This document shows, one piece after another, positions 6,877 to 13,293 of a DNA stretch of 13,293 bases; within the stretch, counting starts at the first letter, position 1, and every line of letters begins with the position of its first letter. Made by a program: the position numbers and the translations under genes. The notes beneath the pieces were generated by a model that was not told where the DNA came from, searched no databases, and saw only the letters and a program-made list of their open reading frames with translations. This stretch comes from UBA5177 sp002413265 (GTDB taxonomy: Bacteria; Chloroflexota; UBA5177). The stretch lies in contig DAIORV010000060.1 in NCBI GenBank assembly GCA_036752825.1, positions 1 to 13,293 on the forward strand. Direction: 5' to 3'.

Positions 6877-7689
6877 ATGGCAGTTCGCGATCCCATAAGC
6901 AATCGTTCCACCCGAAGCACGCGCAGCTATTCGGCACCCGTTAAAGTCCGACATCGCCGCTTTCGCCGCCTCCGACGGCTTCTTGTCGCGGTGGTCATCC
7001 TTGGCTCGATGCTTCTTGGCGCCTGGGTATACGTGCAGCACGTGTACGCGCCGGTGTTGGAGTCCGAAGCACGCACGATTCCGGCACGCGTGAATTCCGG
7101 ACTGGCCCAGCACTCCAGTAGCTACACGCCTCTATCGCTCGTGTCCCTCGATCTTCAGCATGCGATCGTCGCTATTGAAGACCACCGCTTTTACAGCCAC
7201 CCGGGAGTGGATCCGCTGGGGAGTCTCAGAGCGCTCTGGGTGAACCTCCAGAACCGGCATGTCGATCAAGGTGGAAGCACCCTGGAGGAACAGCTGGCCA
7301 AGCGGGCGATAGTCGGCGACGATCGAAGCATTCACGACAAGTTGCGCACCGTGGGACTTGCCTGGGCGATCGATCAGGTGTTTCCAAAAGCCAAGGTGCT
7401 GGAGCTGTACCTCAACGCCGCATACTTTGGCCGCGGAGCCTATGGACCAGCGGAGGCCGCCCGCGTCTACTTCGGCGCTAATGTGGGAAGGCTGACGTTG
7501 TCTCAGGCGGCTTTTCTGGCGGCCATGCCGCAAGCGCCCTCGCTGTATGGGTCGCATCCCAACTCGCCGACGGTTCGGGCGCGCTGGACGCAGGTGCTGT
7601 ACGACATGGCCAAGGACGGATACATTACCAGCGACGAGCTGTCGGCAGCGCAACATTCGTCTCCTTCATTTGCGTTTGGAAATGGTTGA
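6877..7689 (+). CDS. Monofunctional GT51 peptidoglycan glycosyltransferase homologue (MtgA/PBP1-type), atypical active site
   Basis: GT51 enzymes polymerise lipid II into glycan strands on the outer face of the membrane. This 270-residue protein has a basic cytoplasmic tail (1-32), one membrane anchor (about 33-53) and a GT51 domain, with no transpeptidase domain; that is the usual monofunctional size. Motif 1 is intact (EDHRFYSHPGVD, Glu101). Motif 2 reads GGSTLEEQLAKR instead of GGSTxTQQLxKN. Motif 3 reads DKLRTVGLA where RKxxE is expected, so Thr158 sits at the second catalytic Glu, exactly 57 residues after Glu101 (the same spacing as E233/E290 of E. coli PBP1b). LELYLNAAYFGRGAYG and MPQAPSLY are family-like. 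ATG 6877 is chosen because it precedes the basic tail and anchor; the frame is open further upstream but reads like non-coding DNA. It is divergent from the caspase-like gene. Fold assignment is firm, activity uncertain. Confidence 0.88.
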   Translation: MAVRDPISNRSTRSTRSYSAPVKVRHRRFRRLRRLLVAVVILGSMLLGAWVYVQHVYAPVLESEARTIPARVNSGLAQHSSSYTPLSLVSLDLQHAIVAIEDHRFYSHPGVDPLGSLRALWVNLQNRHVDQGGSTLEEQLAKRAIVGDDRSIHDKLRTVGLAWAIDQVFPKAKVLELYLNAAYFGRGAYGPAEAARVYFGANVGRLTLSQAAFLAAMPQAPSLYGSHPNSPTVRARWTQVLYDMAKDGYITSDELSAAQHSSPSFAFGNG

Positions 7690-7759
7690 AGCGGCGGACG
7701 TGCGGAGCGGTTAAGATAGAGGACGTGAAGCTCGGGAGAGACAGGCGGGAGGCGCCAAG

Positions 7760-8059
7760 GTGGAGACGGAGAAGGCGGACAGACTTGGGGAGCTCAACGG
7801 TTATCAGATAGCAGGCCTGGCTGCACTGGCGAGCACGGTGGCGGCTCTGGCGGTGGTATTCATCCTTCGGCGGACGGGAATACTGGGCGCACCGGCGATA
7901 GCGCCGGAAGGCAGGATCCATGCGGGGGTTCCTCACTCGGCGGACCCCGAGACGCCGCGCCACTTCAGTGAAGAGCTCCTGGTGCCGGGTAAAACGTTCA
8001 CCGGCACACAAGTGGCCGAGCAGGACAGGAGCGAAGGACAAAGCCCGGAGGGCGTCTAG
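7760..8059 (+). CDS. Small single-pass membrane protein of unknown function
   Basis: A 99-residue protein I do not recognise. The GTG start at 7760 is supported by a strong GGGAGG at 7747-7752 with a 7-nt gap. One membrane segment covers about residues 15-36 (GYQIAGLAALAS through AVVFI), followed by Arg-Arg, which by the positive-inside rule suggests the longer C-terminal part faces the cytoplasm. The C-terminal 55 residues are polar, Pro/Glu-rich and probably unstructured, with no Cys. It lies 70 nt downstream of the GT51 gene on the same strand. It could be co-transcribed with it or use a weak TAAGAT-like box at 7712-7717. A role in envelope assembly is only a guess from position. Confidence 0.65.
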   Translation: METEKADRLGELNGYQIAGLAALASTVAALAVVFILRRTGILGAPAIAPEGRIHAGVPHSADPETPRHFSEELLVPGKTFTGTQVAEQDRSEGQSPEGV

Positions 8060-8066
8060 CGGGCTT
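8041..8066. terminator. Hairpin overlapping the stop of the small membrane protein; possible terminator
   Basis: AAGCCCG (8041-8047) and CGGGCTT (8060-8066) form a perfect 7-bp stem with a 12-nt loop that contains the stop codon. Only one more T follows on the plus strand. The minus strand continues TGTCCTTC. It lies between convergent units (plus genes to the left, minus-strand glycan genes to the right), where a shared terminator would fit, but the T-run is poor. Confidence 0.35.
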
Positions 8067-8225
8067 TCAAGCACGGCTCGGGGGACGTACCTGCGGCGGG
8101 ATTGCGGGGACGGTCGCCGTGAGCATGTGGGGCTACCAGGGCATTAGCCAGTCGTAGCCACGCAGTCAGGGCGACACGTGGTCCTCGACAGTGTGATTCA
8201 GCCCTAGCTGAGCCAGCTTGCTGGG

Positions 8226-8990
8226 TCACGTTGTGCCGCTGCCCGCCGCCGCTTGCGCGGGCTTGGTAAGCAGCACAAGGTAGTGCGTCCTCAATATCGG
8301 AATACGGTTCAAAAGGTGGACCAGCTGCATGCTCTTGGGACCCACCAGTCGAGCCAGCGGCGGCGCAAGTGTGATCTTCCTTACATCCATTCGATAGTGG
8401 GGGAACATTCGGCGAAGGGTGCGGAGCCCAATCCCCTTAGCTTCAGTGTTCAGGGGATTGGTCCAGCAGTCGTACCACAGAAAGTGACCGCCGGGCTTCA
8501 AGACGCGGTCGACCTCGGCCACGACCAAGCGCGACAATTCCGGGCTCAAGATGGAAGACATAAGCATGAATTGCGTTACAAGCTCAACCGACGCATCCTC
8601 CATCGGCAGGGCATGCGCACTGCCCGCCAGGAAGTGAGCGTCGGGGAAAGCCGAGGTGGCAGCCTCGACTCGGTCCGGCATAAGATCGATACCCCAGAAG
8701 TTGTCCGGCTTCAAGCCCAGCGCCATGAGTTCGCGCAGTTGGCCCCCGCCAGCACACCCCAGGTCGAGGGCCATGACATCTCGTAAGCCCTGCGGGAAGG
8801 CCTTGAGCAGCAGCTCAACCTCAATCAGCCTCCGTTGCTCCGTGTTATATGCGTGGCCCGGATTGAGCAGGCTGGTCTTCCGGCGAACCGCGGACGAGAC
8901 AGATCGCTCCGCGTACACCCGGCGAAGCCGCCCGATGTCTCGTGCGACCCCGTCCACGTCCGTTACATCCGGACCGGTCTCGTTCGTCAA
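8226..8990 (-). CDS. Class I SAM-dependent methyltransferase (Methyltransf_11-like)
   Basis: A methyltransferase of about 254 residues that uses S-adenosylmethionine; its acceptor is unknown. Numbered from the TTG start: motif I is MALDLGCAGGGQL (about 73-85), the ribose-binding acidic residue is in WGIDL (Asp102), a motif II-like segment is ALPMEDASVELVTQF (about 127-141), and EVDRVLKPGGHFLWYD follows as the usual post-II strand. The start is uncertain. TTG 8990 is preferred because conserved-looking sequence begins near there; GTG 8957 is an alternative, and the frame stays open to an ATG at 9194 (322 residues). The extra 68 residues look like translated non-coding DNA. With the TTG start, 264 nt separate it from the preceding methyltransferase and show no other gene. 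It is last in the glycan gene run, so a sugar or lipid-linked glycan acceptor is likely. Confidence 0.85.
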   Translation of the reverse strand: MTNETGPDVTDVDGVARDIGRLRRVYAERSVSSAVRRKTSLLNPGHAYNTEQRRLIEVELLLKAFPQGLRDVMALDLGCAGGGQLRELMALGLKPDNFWGIDLMPDRVEAATSAFPDAHFLAGSAHALPMEDASVELVTQFMLMSSILSPELSRLVVAEVDRVLKPGGHFLWYDCWTNPLNTEAKGIGLRTLRRMFPHYRMDVRKITLAPPLARLVGPKSMQLVHLLNRIPILRTHYLVLLTKPAQAAAGSGTT

Positions 8991-9254
8991 GTACGCGTCG
9001 CCCGTAGGCGCTGCTTGCTGCGCCGCATTACATATGCTAGCTTTTGCCCACCGGTTTCGAGTCTGGCCGCCGCTGAAATCGCCTGGAATGGCCGCTGGAA
9101 CGACGCCCAACAAGGCAGGCTCGACGCGGGTCTTATGTGGAGGCGTCAAAGACCGTTGGGAGACACGCTTTGCTCGATGGCGACGATCTCGCACTCGAAA
9201 GTGTGCTCCTTCGACCAGCGTGAAGGGCGGACGCGGGTCGCCCCCCGTATCGGC

Positions 9255-10028
9255 CTACAGCCTGACGACAACATCGTAGCGCCACGCCGAGAAAGGCATC
9301 TCTGGCGTCTGAGGGATCAACTCACCTTGCATCTCCAAGGATTCGAGAAGGGCCAAGAATTCACCCGGCGTGTACCAACCGCATCCGCGGTCGTCAAGCA
9401 TTCTGGCGGTAGCAGGCAGAAGGGCCGAAGAACGCCGCGCGAGCCACAGCAGCAGTACGGTGCTTGCCCGCGCCGCAGAACGCGCCCGTCCGGCCCCGAC
9501 CCAGCGCCTCTGCTGCACCCAGCGTTTGCGCGGATCGCACACGTCTCCAACCAGCACGAGGCTCCCGGGCCGGGTCACGCGGCGGATTTCTTGTAGGACC
9601 GATCTCAGCACTGACCGCGGTAGGTAGGGAACGACGTTGTAGAGCAAGCCCTTTGTAAATGTTTGGGGAGCGTACGGAAGAGAAGTGCCGTCGGCCTGTT
9701 CGAATCTGAGGTTGTGGACACCCGCCGACTCGCGCTTCGCGCGGTCGATCAATTCTGGGGAGATATCAATCCCCACGACCTCAAACACGTTCAGCGCGCA
9801 GGCTCGGCTGAGCTCACCGGTGCCGCAGCCTACCTCGAGCAGGATGTCGTCGGCCTTCAGATCGAGAACGTCCAGCACGCGCTGGGAGATACTAGCGGCC
9901 TGGTCGGGTGTGATGTTTCCCCGCTGATTGGCGATTTGTACGTTGCTCAGCCCGGCACAGTCAGCAAGGAAGGGGCGGAGGGCATCGACCTTGCGCCGCC
10001 ATTGGGCGAGAGGTGCTTGTTTGCTCAT
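9255..10028 (-). CDS. Class I SAM-dependent methyltransferase
   Basis: A 257-residue methyltransferase. Motif I is ILLEVGCGTGELSRA (about 62-76), the ribose-binding Asp is in VVGIDIS (Asp88), and an AdoMet-contacting segment FEQADGTSLPY is at about 109-119. QEIRRVTRPGSLVLVGD forms the post-II strand. The C-terminal third is Arg-rich and ends in WRYDVVVRL, as in many Methyltransf_11/25 proteins. ATG 10028 is preceded by GGAG with an 11-nt gap, somewhat long. The gene follows the 2-epimerase by 32 nt and is probably in the same operon. It is not closely alike to the downstream methyltransferase outside the SAM motifs, so the two probably modify different positions. The acceptor is unknown; the setting suggests a sugar or glycan. 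Confidence 0.88.
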   Translation of the reverse strand: MSKQAPLAQWRRKVDALRPFLADCAGLSNVQIANQRGNITPDQAASISQRVLDVLDLKADDILLEVGCGTGELSRACALNVFEVVGIDISPELIDRAKRESAGVHNLRFEQADGTSLPYAPQTFTKGLLYNVVPYLPRSVLRSVLQEIRRVTRPGSLVLVGDVCDPRKRWVQQRRWVGAGRARSAARASTVLLLWLARRSSALLPATARMLDDRGCGWYTPGEFLALLESLEMQGELIPQTPEMPFSAWRYDVVVRL

Positions 10029-10060
10029 CCGTTAGCTTTCTCCAATGTCTTCGCGAATGC

Positions 10061-11275
10061 TCAGCCTGTGGGCACGGCAGGCGCGTCGTCGACGGGAACC
10101 CGCACATTGGGACGCGGAGGGAGGAAGCCTTCCCCCGCCAGCACCTGTTGCTCGATTACGTCGACCACTCGGCCGGACACACCGGGTGGCCCAAACGGAC
10201 TTGCCCAATCTCGTCTCTCCCCCATCATGACCCGGGACGCCGATACGATATCGTCCGCCTTCGTTCCGGCTACTAGGTTGGCTCCGACCCGAACGGTGTC
10301 GAGCCACTCAGTCACCCGTCCCAGAGTGAGACAGGCAACTCCTAGAATGCAGGCCTCCTGAATGGCGCCTCCAGAATCGGTCATCATGAGCGCGGCTCGG
10401 GAGTGCGCGACGAGGAAGTCGAGATACCCGAGAGGCTCGACGAGGCGGAACTCCGGCGACTTCACTATGCGCAATAGATCGAATTGCTCAAGTCGTTTTC
10501 GCGTCCGTGGATGTGCCGGGAAGATGATCGGGAGCCCATGTAGCTCGCTCACCCGCCTGGCGCCCTCCAGCACCGATTGCAAGGTGTCCCTGTAATCCAC
10601 CGTTTCTTCATGGTGAACCGTCATCAGAATGTATCTACCCGGCAAGAGATCGAGCCGAGCGATTACGTCGCTCGATTGCTTGGCGATCTCCAGGTTCTCG
10701 GCCACCGCGTCGACAATGGTGCTGCCGGTGACAACAACTCTCCCGCGCACTCTCTCGGCGGACAGTGTCTCGGCAGCTGCCTCGGTCGGAGCGAACAAGA
10801 ACTCCGAGACATGATCCATGATTACCCGGTTGTGCTCCTCGGGCATCAGCCAGTCGTAGCTGCGCAGTCCGGCCTCGTCATGACACACCTGAATGTTTAG
10901 CTTCCGTGCGGCAAGTGTGGCCGCCAGGTTTGTGTTGGCATCCCCGCCGACGATGATGGCCATGGGACGAGTCTCGAGCAGCGCCCGTTCCACGCCCTTG
11001 AGCATCTCGGCAGTCTGTTCGCCATGCAGTGTGAACGTGCTCATTGGCGGCAGCTGCACATCGGGAGCCGGAAGCCGAAGATCTCGAAAAAAAACGGCAT
11101 CCAGCTCTGGAGAGTAGTGCTGTCCGGAGTGGATGATCAAAAAGGGCGTGCCTCGTCGCGCTAGCTCGCGAATGACAGGACTGTGCTTGATGATGCCCGG
11201 ACGCGTCCCGACCACGACCGCGATCTTTCGCTCCAGGCTTCTGCGCTCCAGGACCTTTGGCTCAGTAGAGGTCAC
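10061..11275 (-). CDS. UDP-N-acetylglucosamine 2-epimerase (non-hydrolysing, WecB-like)
   Basis: This enzyme interconverts UDP-GlcNAc and UDP-ManNAc in the cytoplasm, supplying ManNAc-type sugars for surface glycans. The 404-residue product carries the family marks: VVGTRPGIIKHSPVI (22-35; the usual GTRPE has Gly27 for Glu), VGGDANT with Asp112, CHDEAGLRS with Glu134, MPEEHNR (144-150), TVHHEETVD with His221 (usual HRxEN), PAHPRTRKRL, and TDSGGAIQEA followed by TEWLDTV. The TEW form is one I associate with archaeal and deep-branching bacterial enzymes. GTG 11275 is chosen because it overlaps the TGA of the preceding glycosyltransferase as GTGA, with GGAGGGG 5 nt upstream, implying translational coupling. 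The frame is open beyond it, but that part only shadows the glycosyltransferase. The last 25 residues are a Pro-rich tail. Confidence 0.92.
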   Translation of the reverse strand: MTSTEPKVLERRSLERKIAVVVGTRPGIIKHSPVIRELARRGTPFLIIHSGQHYSPELDAVFFRDLRLPAPDVQLPPMSTFTLHGEQTAEMLKGVERALLETRPMAIIVGGDANTNLAATLAARKLNIQVCHDEAGLRSYDWLMPEEHNRVIMDHVSEFLFAPTEAAAETLSAERVRGRVVVTGSTIVDAVAENLEIAKQSSDVIARLDLLPGRYILMTVHHEETVDYRDTLQSVLEGARRVSELHGLPIIFPAHPRTRKRLEQFDLLRIVKSPEFRLVEPLGYLDFLVAHSRAALMMTDSGGAIQEACILGVACLTLGRVTEWLDTVRVGANLVAGTKADDIVSASRVMMGERRDWASPFGPPGVSGRVVDVIEQQVLAGEGFLPPRPNVRVPVDDAPAVPTG

Positions 11276-12489
11276 ACCTTCCCCTCCCCCGCGAATAGGC
11301 AGTCTACACGTTCCAGTACGCGCTCGACGATCGCTGGCCAGTCGAAGCGCTCTACGCTTGCACGCGCATTGGCCTGGATGCGTCGCCGCAGCTCTTCGTC
11401 GTGATACAGGCGTGACAGAGCTTGGGCCAGATCGTCCGGGTCGTCTGGCTCGACCAGCAGCCCGTTGACTTCCGGAGTGATCAGCCGCCGCATCCCCAAG
11501 AGATTCGTGCAAATGGTTGCTTTGCCAAGGGCGAGGTACTCGAGCACCTTGATCGGATACGAAGCCTCCTCTTCTCGACGGCGCTGAAATAGGCAGACGC
11601 AGACACTTGCACGCTCCATGAGCTCCAGCGCGTGCCGGTGCTCAACGGGACCAACATATTCCACCCGCTCTTCGATTCCCAGGCGCACGAGATTGGATGT
11701 TAGCCACTCCTTGTCGTCCGGCCACGCTGCTCCCGCCAGCGTGACTTTTATGGTGGGAATGTCCGCGTGTAGCTTCGACACGGCTTCCAACAAGGCGCCC
11801 AGTCCGCGGATCGGACTGACGTGGCCAACGTAGAAAATCTCGAAGAGTTGTGTTTCAGCCAGTCGGGACGGCGACCCCGATGGGCGGACCAGATCAAGCT
11901 CGACACCGTTCGGTATAGCCAGCAGTCTGTCTGGGTGAACTTTGTATGCCTCCTCCATCAGCCGCGGCAACACGTCATCCGGCCTGGTGCCGATAGTGAG
12001 GACCAAATCTGCGAAGCGCAGGCCGCCCTTCATGGCGCGCTCGTGAAGTAGCAGTATGGCTCGGGTCCCACTTGCACGCCTAGACCTCGGCCGCTGCTTC
12101 AAGTTTTCCAGGTACATGCCGGGATCGTCCAAGATGTCGGCTATCCATCGCATCCTAGGGCCGGCCTTCAAGGCGATGCCGATGACCGAACTAAGCTCCT
12201 GGTAGGAGTACACCGCGTCGTAGTTGCCTTTGAAGCCATTCCAAAGTCCGTGGAAGAGTGCGAACAGGTAGTACGCCAGAATGCCGGACTGGCGGCCAGG
12301 GACGGCGGGTGGCCGTTTCACCACAAGCAGATTTCTCAAATCGTCGGCCACGACGCCCTTGTGCGGCACGATCAGAGTAACGGTATGTCGCAGTGCCAAG
12401 CCACGGATACGCCGGTAAGCTCCCGTATTCGGTAGTCCGAAGACTTCAGCAGAAGGGCTGAGCACCAGGACTCGATGTCTCGCTACCAC
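11272..12489 (-). CDS. GT4-family glycosyltransferase
   Basis: A GT-B fold, retaining glycosyltransferase of about 405 residues, likely adding a sugar from a nucleotide donor to a lipid-linked or surface glycan. Numbered from GTG 12489: the N-terminal acceptor domain begins with HRVLVLSPSAEVFG (about 5-18) and holds WIADILDDPGMYLEN in its middle. The domain linker carries AIPNGVELD (191-199). The donor domain has FYVGHVSPIRG (about 219-229), YVGPVEH, and YPIKVLEYLALGKATI, where Glu317 of LEY is the expected donor-contacting Glu, then NGLLVEP. GTG 12489 is preferred because GGGAGG lies 9 nt upstream; GTG 12513 and TTG 12537 are longer options without ribosome-binding sites. Its stop overlaps the epimerase start by 4 nt, so the two are co-translated. 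Donor and acceptor cannot be read from sequence. Confidence 0.9.
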   Translation of the reverse strand: MVARHRVLVLSPSAEVFGLPNTGAYRRIRGLALRHTVTLIVPHKGVVADDLRNLLVVKRPPAVPGRQSGILAYYLFALFHGLWNGFKGNYDAVYSYQELSSVIGIALKAGPRMRWIADILDDPGMYLENLKQRPRSRRASGTRAILLLHERAMKGGLRFADLVLTIGTRPDDVLPRLMEEAYKVHPDRLLAIPNGVELDLVRPSGSPSRLAETQLFEIFYVGHVSPIRGLGALLEAVSKLHADIPTIKVTLAGAAWPDDKEWLTSNLVRLGIEERVEYVGPVEHRHALELMERASVCVCLFQRRREEEASYPIKVLEYLALGKATICTNLLGMRRLITPEVNGLLVEPDDPDDLAQALSRLYHDEELRRRIQANARASVERFDWPAIVERVLERVDCLFAGEGKV

Positions 12490-12587
12490 CCGCAACGACC
12501 TCCCTTTGCTCACTTGGGAGCCGCGAGCGTAGTTCAACCCGGCTGACCCGTTGACGCCATTTCAGTGCCAGGCGACCGGTGCAGGGG

Positions 12588-12597
12588 NNNNNNNNNN
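12588..12597. other. Assembly gap (10 N) flanked by identical 9-mers
   Basis: Ten Ns join two contigs. GTGCAGGGG is found directly on both sides (12579-12587 and 12598-12606), which suggests that the contig ends overlap and that the Ns stand for no real sequence. The gap falls between the two glycosyltransferase genes. Confidence 0.98.
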
Positions 12598-12658
12598 GTG
12601 CAGGGGAGACGACCGCGTCGGGCACCCATCAGCATAGGTCATGGATGCTCGTGCCTCG

Positions 12659-13293
12659 TCAGGTGGCGGCGCTTGTGAGTGCCGCCACAACCGCTGCATT
12701 GATAGAGGGCCATGCGAAGTCTGCCGCCTTCAGTAGGCCCGCTGCTCCCATGCGGGCCCGCAAATCCGCATCTTGCGAAAGCAGGAGTAGGACAGCTGTC
12801 CAGGCATCGAGGGCGAGCGGAGGCACCAGGAAGCCCGTCGTCCCGTCGGTAACCAGGGCGCGGACTCCCGTGAGGTCCGAAGCGACAACGGGCTTTCCTC
12901 TCGCCATGTACTCGCCAACCTTGATCGGGATCACGCCGTCAAGTACCCCGGCATTAGGAAAGGGATAGAGTCCCACATCGCATAGATCAACCTGTTCAAT
13001 AACCTCTGAGTGGGAAAGTTGGCCGACCCAGTGCACTGTCTCGCCCAGGTGCAGCTCAGAAATGCGCGAAGCAAGTGCGGTGCCCGCTTCACCTTCCGCA
13101 GGGCCCACGATTGTGAGACTGACGGGTGCCCGGTGCCGGACCTCGTTTATCACGTCGAGCAGGAAAAATGTTCCCCTCTGCTTTCCGACCGTTCCAACAT
13201 AGAGAGTTCTAAGGGGCTTGCCACAGTGCGGCTCAGCAATGGGTTTCTGGAGGATCAGCTCCGGGTCCACACCGTTCGGCAGCGCAACCAGCC
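12659..13293 (-). CDS. GT4-family glycosyltransferase, C-terminal part (gene runs off the right edge)
   Basis: The donor-binding half of a second GT4 glycosyltransferase; the N-terminal half lies outside the window. The frame is open to the edge and reads LVALPNGVDPEL, the typical inter-domain motif, so the GTG at 13270 is internal and not a start. Further marks are TLYVGTVGKQRGTF (the phosphate-binding strand and loop), LTIVGPAEG, VHWVGQLSH, and IPIKVGEYMARGKPVVAS with the conserved Glu before Tyr, then GTTGFLVPP. The C-terminus ends normally at a TGA. It is similar in layout to the neighbouring GT4 but clearly divergent in sequence, so it is not a recent duplicate. It lies upstream of that gene on the same strand, across the N gap, and probably belongs to the same glycan cluster if the join is correct. 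Confidence 0.9.
   Translation of the reverse strand, partial: LVALPNGVDPELILQKPIAEPHCGKPLRTLYVGTVGKQRGTFFLLDVINEVRHRAPVSLTIVGPAEGEAGTALASRISELHLGETVHWVGQLSHSEVIEQVDLCDVGLYPFPNAGVLDGVIPIKVGEYMARGKPVVASDLTGVRALVTDGTTGFLVPPLALDAWTAVLLLLSQDADLRARMGAAGLLKAADFAWPSINAAVVAALTSAAT

Noticed and set aside
8210..8227. Hairpin CCAGC/GCTGG at the 3' end of the last methyltransferase gene as a terminator
   Set aside because: The loop would be only two bases, the extended stem has a mismatch, and no T-run follows on the minus strand.
8835..9596. Plus-strand open frame of 253 codons opposite the two methyltransferases
   Set aside because: It runs antisense across motif-bearing genes, and its product is Arg/Pro-rich without any family feature, as expected in GC-rich DNA.
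9663..10361. Plus-strand open frame of 232 codons
   Set aside because: It is antisense to the methyltransferase and the epimerase 3' end and shows no domain.

Overview
The window is GC-rich bacterial DNA, densely coded on both strands. It carries no rRNA, tRNA, CRISPR array, insertion sequence or phage gene that I can see. Several features suggest a Chloroflexota-like or related deep-branching lineage: a secreted protein with a Pro/Thr/Ser linker of repeated PTxT units, a lone class F-type sortase, and start sites with a -10-like box directly upstream and no Shine-Dalgarno sequence. This placement is an inference, not a phylogenetic result. A run of ten Ns at 12588-12597 shows the sequence is a scaffold, probably from a draft or metagenome assembly.

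Left part (1-4657): the 3' part of a PAS-GGDEF-EAL c-di-GMP signalling protein is followed by a short Arg-rich ORF (tentative). Next come a class F-like sortase on the minus strand, a divergently placed EamA/DMT membrane transporter, and a convergent HD-domain phosphohydrolase. These look like independent transcription units.

Middle part (4955-8059): a large secreted protein on the minus strand combines a predicted caspase-like (clan CD, C25/CHAT-like) domain, a PTS linker and C-terminal beta-sandwich domains. Divergent from it is a monofunctional GT51 peptidoglycan glycosyltransferase homologue, whose second catalytic Glu position is Thr. A one-TM small protein of unknown function follows the GT51 gene.

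Right part (8226-13293): a minus-strand run of glycan-biosynthesis genes is read from the right edge leftward. The order is a partial GT4 glycosyltransferase, the N gap, a second GT4, a UDP-GlcNAc 2-epimerase whose GTG start overlaps the GT4 stop, and two SAM-dependent methyltransferases. Together they would make a ManNAc-type activated sugar, transfer sugars and possibly methylate the product, as in a surface polysaccharide or glycoconjugate cluster.

The points most worth a second look are the in-frame 18-bp tandem duplication between the I-site and the GGDEF signature, the Glu-to-Thr change in the GT51 protein, the secreted caspase-like protein, and the likely false gap at the Ns. I found no clearly new multi-gene system.
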